Shown here: one piece after another, positions 62,099 through 64,000 of the stretch
How the letters are laid out: each line of letters begins with the position of its first letter
How positions within the stretch are numbered: position 1 is the stretch's first letter
Origin: G963664225 sp964538065
Lineage (GTDB): Bacteria; Verrucomicrobiota; Verrucomicrobiia; Limisphaerales; UBA1319
NCBI GenBank assembly: GCA_964538065.1
Contig: CAZIDG010000001.1
Span: 62,001-126,000, forward strand
Direction of reading: 5' to 3'
DNA length: 64,000 nucleotides
Made by a program: the position numbers and the translations under genes
The notes under the pieces: generated by a model
The model's database searches: none
Told to the model about the DNA's origin: nothing
Seen by the model: only the letters and a program-made list of their open reading frames with translations

Positions 62099-64000
62099 AT
62101 GTCTGAAGATAATAAAAACGACATGCGGAATGAACGTCGGGCCTCTGAACCCAGGGTGCCCCCGCGGTGGTGGATTCTCATGATTGCCATCATCGGCTTG
62201 GTGCCGCTCATGATGACCTTGCGGAATCGAGTCGAGATGAATCAGAAAACCCTGACGCATGCAGAATTTGTCCGGTTGGTGAATGCCGATTTGGTGATGG
62301 AAGGGACCATCCATTACAATCCCCAGTCGCCGGAAGGGCTTAAGGAAATCACCGGGAAATTCAAGCCGGCCAAGAGTTCTGAAGAGGTGATTCCGTTTCG
62401 GTTGAAGACCTTCCTGAAACCGGACCTCATGGATCAACTGTTGAACACAGGCCGGTTTAAGGCGGCCGAGCCCAACACGGTTTTGCTCACCCTGGTATAT
62501 ACGATCGCTCCCATATTGCTGGTGGCGGTGATCATCTATTTTATCTTTCTGCGCCAGATCAAGCTGGCAGGCAAGGGAGCCCTGAGTTTTGGAAAAAGCA
62601 AAGCTCGGCTGCTCAGCAAGGAACGCAATAAAATCACCTTCAAGGACGTGGCAGGTGTCGAAGAGGCCAAGGATGAGGTGCAGGAGTTGGTGGAATTCCT
62701 CAAGGATCCCAAAAAATTCCAAAAACTGGGGGGGCGCATTCCCAAAGGTATCCTGATGATTGGCCCTCCGGGCACCGGCAAAACGCTTCTTGCCAAAGCC
62801 ATTGCCGGGGAGGCCGATGCCTCATTCTTCAGCATCAGTGGTTCGGATTTCGTGGAAATGTTTGTGGGCGTGGGTGCCAGTCGCGTTCGCGATATGTTTG
62901 AGCAGGCCAGGCGCAATACCCCATGCCTGGTGTTCATTGATGAAATTGATGCTGTAGGGCGCAGCCGTGGGCATGGTTTGGGTGGTGGAAACGATGAACG
63001 TGAACAAACCCTGAATGCCTTGCTGGTCGAGATGGACGGCTTTGATACCCAGGAGGGAATCATCATCATTGCCGCCACCAATCGTCCTGACGTGCTGGAT
63101 CCCGCCTTGTTGCGGCCCGGACGGTTTGACCGTCAGATCGTGGTCAATTTGCCCGATGTCCGTGGTCGTGAGGCGATTCTCAAGGTGCATGCCAAGAAGG
63201 TGAAGCTGGATCCTTCTGTGGATCTGAGTGTTATTGCGCGAGGCACGCCTGGTTATTCAGGGGCGGAACTGGCGAATCTGCTCAACGAATCGGCGTTGCA
63301 GGCGGCACGGCAGAATAAGAAGGCCATCAGCATGGGCGATCTGGAGGAGGCGCGAATCAAGGTGCGTTGGGGCCGTGAACGCCGCAGCTTGGCGATGACC
63401 GATGAGGACAAGAAACGCACCGCGTGGCACGAAGCCGGCCATGCCTTGGTGAATGTGGCTCTTCAGCACACTCATCCTCTTCATAAGGTGACCATCATAC
63501 CCCGTGGCCAGTCGTTGGGGTCCACCATGTCGCTTCCCAAGGAGGAAATGTTTAACCGGCATCGGAAGGAGATGCTGGACATGATTGCGGTGACCATGGC
63601 AGGTCGCATTTCGGAGGAGGTTATCAGTGGTGATATTTCGACGGGCGCCAGCGGAGACATCCAGCAGGCGACCCAGTTGGCCCATGCGATGGTGTGTCAA
63701 TATGGCATGAGCGACAAGCTGGGCATGGTCCAGTACGGCGATGATAGCGAATATGTTTTTCTGGGACGTGACATGGCTCGCACCAAGGGATACAGCGAAA
63801 CCACAGCGCGAGAAATCGATTCTGAGGTCAAACGCATCATTGACGAAGCCTATCAACGGGCCAAAAGTATCATCGATGAAAACCGGGCGAAACTGGAGCT
63901 CATCGCCGATTCCTTGTTGGAATACGAATCGCTGGATGGCAGCCAGGTTGAGGAAATTGTGCGCACAGGCACCTTCACACCGCCGCCAGTGCCGCCGGTG
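62099..64000 (+). CDS. ftsH: ATP-dependent zinc metalloprotease FtsH, 3' truncated by window edge
   Basis: The frame runs 634 codons from ATG 62099 to the end of the window with no stop. FtsH is a membrane-anchored AAA+ protease for quality control of membrane and regulatory proteins. TM1 is WWILMIAIIGLVPLMMTL, then a periplasmic domain of about 100 residues, then TM2 (TIAPILLVAVIIYFIFL). The AAA module has Walker A GPPGTGKT, Walker B CLVFIDEIDAVG, second region of homology ATNRPDVLDPALLRPGRFDR, and pore loop FVEMFVGVGASRVR. The protease site is WHEAGHAL (HExxH). The visible tail is proline-rich (FTPPPVPPV). The start has no Shine-Dalgarno (CTGATAACTA before ATG). Confidence 0.97.
   Translation, partial: MSEDNKNDMRNERRASEPRVPPRWWILMIAIIGLVPLMMTLRNRVEMNQKTLTHAEFVRLVNADLVMEGTIHYNPQSPEGLKEITGKFKPAKSSEEVIPFRLKTFLKPDLMDQLLNTGRFKAAEPNTVLLTLVYTIAPILLVAVIIYFIFLRQIKLAGKGALSFGKSKARLLSKERNKITFKDVAGVEEAKDEVQELVEFLKDPKKFQKLGGRIPKGILMIGPPGTGKTLLAKAIAGEADASFFSISGSDFVEMFVGVGASRVRDMFEQARRNTPCLVFIDEIDAVGRSRGHGLGGGNDEREQTLNALLVEMDGFDTQEGIIIIAATNRPDVLDPALLRPGRFDRQIVVNLPDVRGREAILKVHAKKVKLDPSVDLSVIARGTPGYSGAELANLLNESALQAARQNKKAISMGDLEEARIKVRWGRERRSLAMTDEDKKRTAWHEAGHALVNVALQHTHPLHKVTIIPRGQSLGSTMSLPKEEMFNRHRKEMLDMIAVTMAGRISEEVISGDISTGASGDIQQATQLAHAMVCQYGMSDKLGMVQYGDDSEYVFLGRDMARTKGYSETTAREIDSEVKRIIDEAYQRAKSIIDENRAKLELIADSLLEYESLDGSQVEEIVRTGTFTPPPVPPV

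Noticed and set aside
1..64000. Search for CRISPR arrays, IS elements, integrases, attachment sites and defence systems
   Set aside because: No regularly spaced repeats, transposase, integrase or recognised defence genes. The SET-helicase pair was considered as a defence system, but no nuclease or sensor partner is present.

Overview
The window is a contiguous, GC-rich (roughly 55-60% by eye) bacterial chromosome segment with no insertion sequence, phage, CRISPR or rRNA. Its gene content points to a member of the Verrucomicrobiota, probably a free-living polysaccharide degrader. The clues are exported LamG-domain proteins ending in a 'W-x-x-L-P-x-G-Y-x-L-Q' module, a sialate O-acetylesterase next to a sialidase-fold protein, Tat-exported Gfo/Idh/MocA and sugar-isomerase proteins, a ThuA protein, a GH127 enzyme, a SET-domain protein, an EF-P with a TPGNLRAF loop, and many genes without a clear Shine-Dalgarno. 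The phylum call is inference from family content, not from a marker tree.

Layout. 1-3430: two tandem paralogous LamG exoproteins, the first cut by the window edge, each with a similar terminator. 3524-10198: a glycan-handling stretch on + (sialate O-acetylesterase, sialidase-like, Tat-exported oxidoreductase, ThuA/TIM-barrel fusion, HEAT-repeat protein). 10275-11989: EF-P and a PfkB-type sugar kinase. 12009-15463 (-): a methyltransferase and an exported GH127 enzyme. 15614-23691 (-): an ABC-2 type export system (large membrane protein, ATPase, permease, exported EEP-family hydrolase), followed past a tRNA-Lys by a second, unrelated permease. 23941-25513: an acyltransferase pair resembling ornithine-lipid synthesis (OlsB/OlsA). 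25650-30068: an RND efflux adaptor and pump. 30179-32596: RpiB/LacAB-like isomerase, UppP and an exported sugar isomerase/epimerase-like protein. 32608-36066: SET-domain methyltransferase overlapping a Ski2-like helicase, then YjbQ. 36169-39235: exported esterase and UvrD/PcrA helicase. 39359-44853 (-): histidine kinase, response regulator and an exported ankyrin-repeat protein in one apparent operon. 45076-49209 (-): gatB, a TolC-like protein and an MFS exporter. 49379-52472 (+): TPR membrane protein, UDP-glucose dehydrogenase, MutT-like Nudix and a uracil-DNA glycosylase. 52481-58907 (-): exported Bcp-type peroxiredoxin, a compact promoter-to-terminator unit of about 200 nt, a 901-residue TPR protein and uvrA. 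59089-64000 (+): HAD-Nudix fusion, folB, tilS and ftsH (cut by the window edge).

The most interesting signals are three. (1) The HAD-Nudix fusion overlaps folB by 14 nt. Its two domain types match the two dephosphorylation steps that precede FolB in folate synthesis. (2) A small transcription unit on the minus strand at 53042-53276 has a TTGACA promoter and a terminator; between them lie nested complementary segments and a 44-codon ORF, just upstream of the peroxiredoxin gene. (3) The two-component system is apparently co-transcribed with an exported ankyrin-repeat protein. Everything is read by eye: domain calls rest on recognised motifs, not on database searches.
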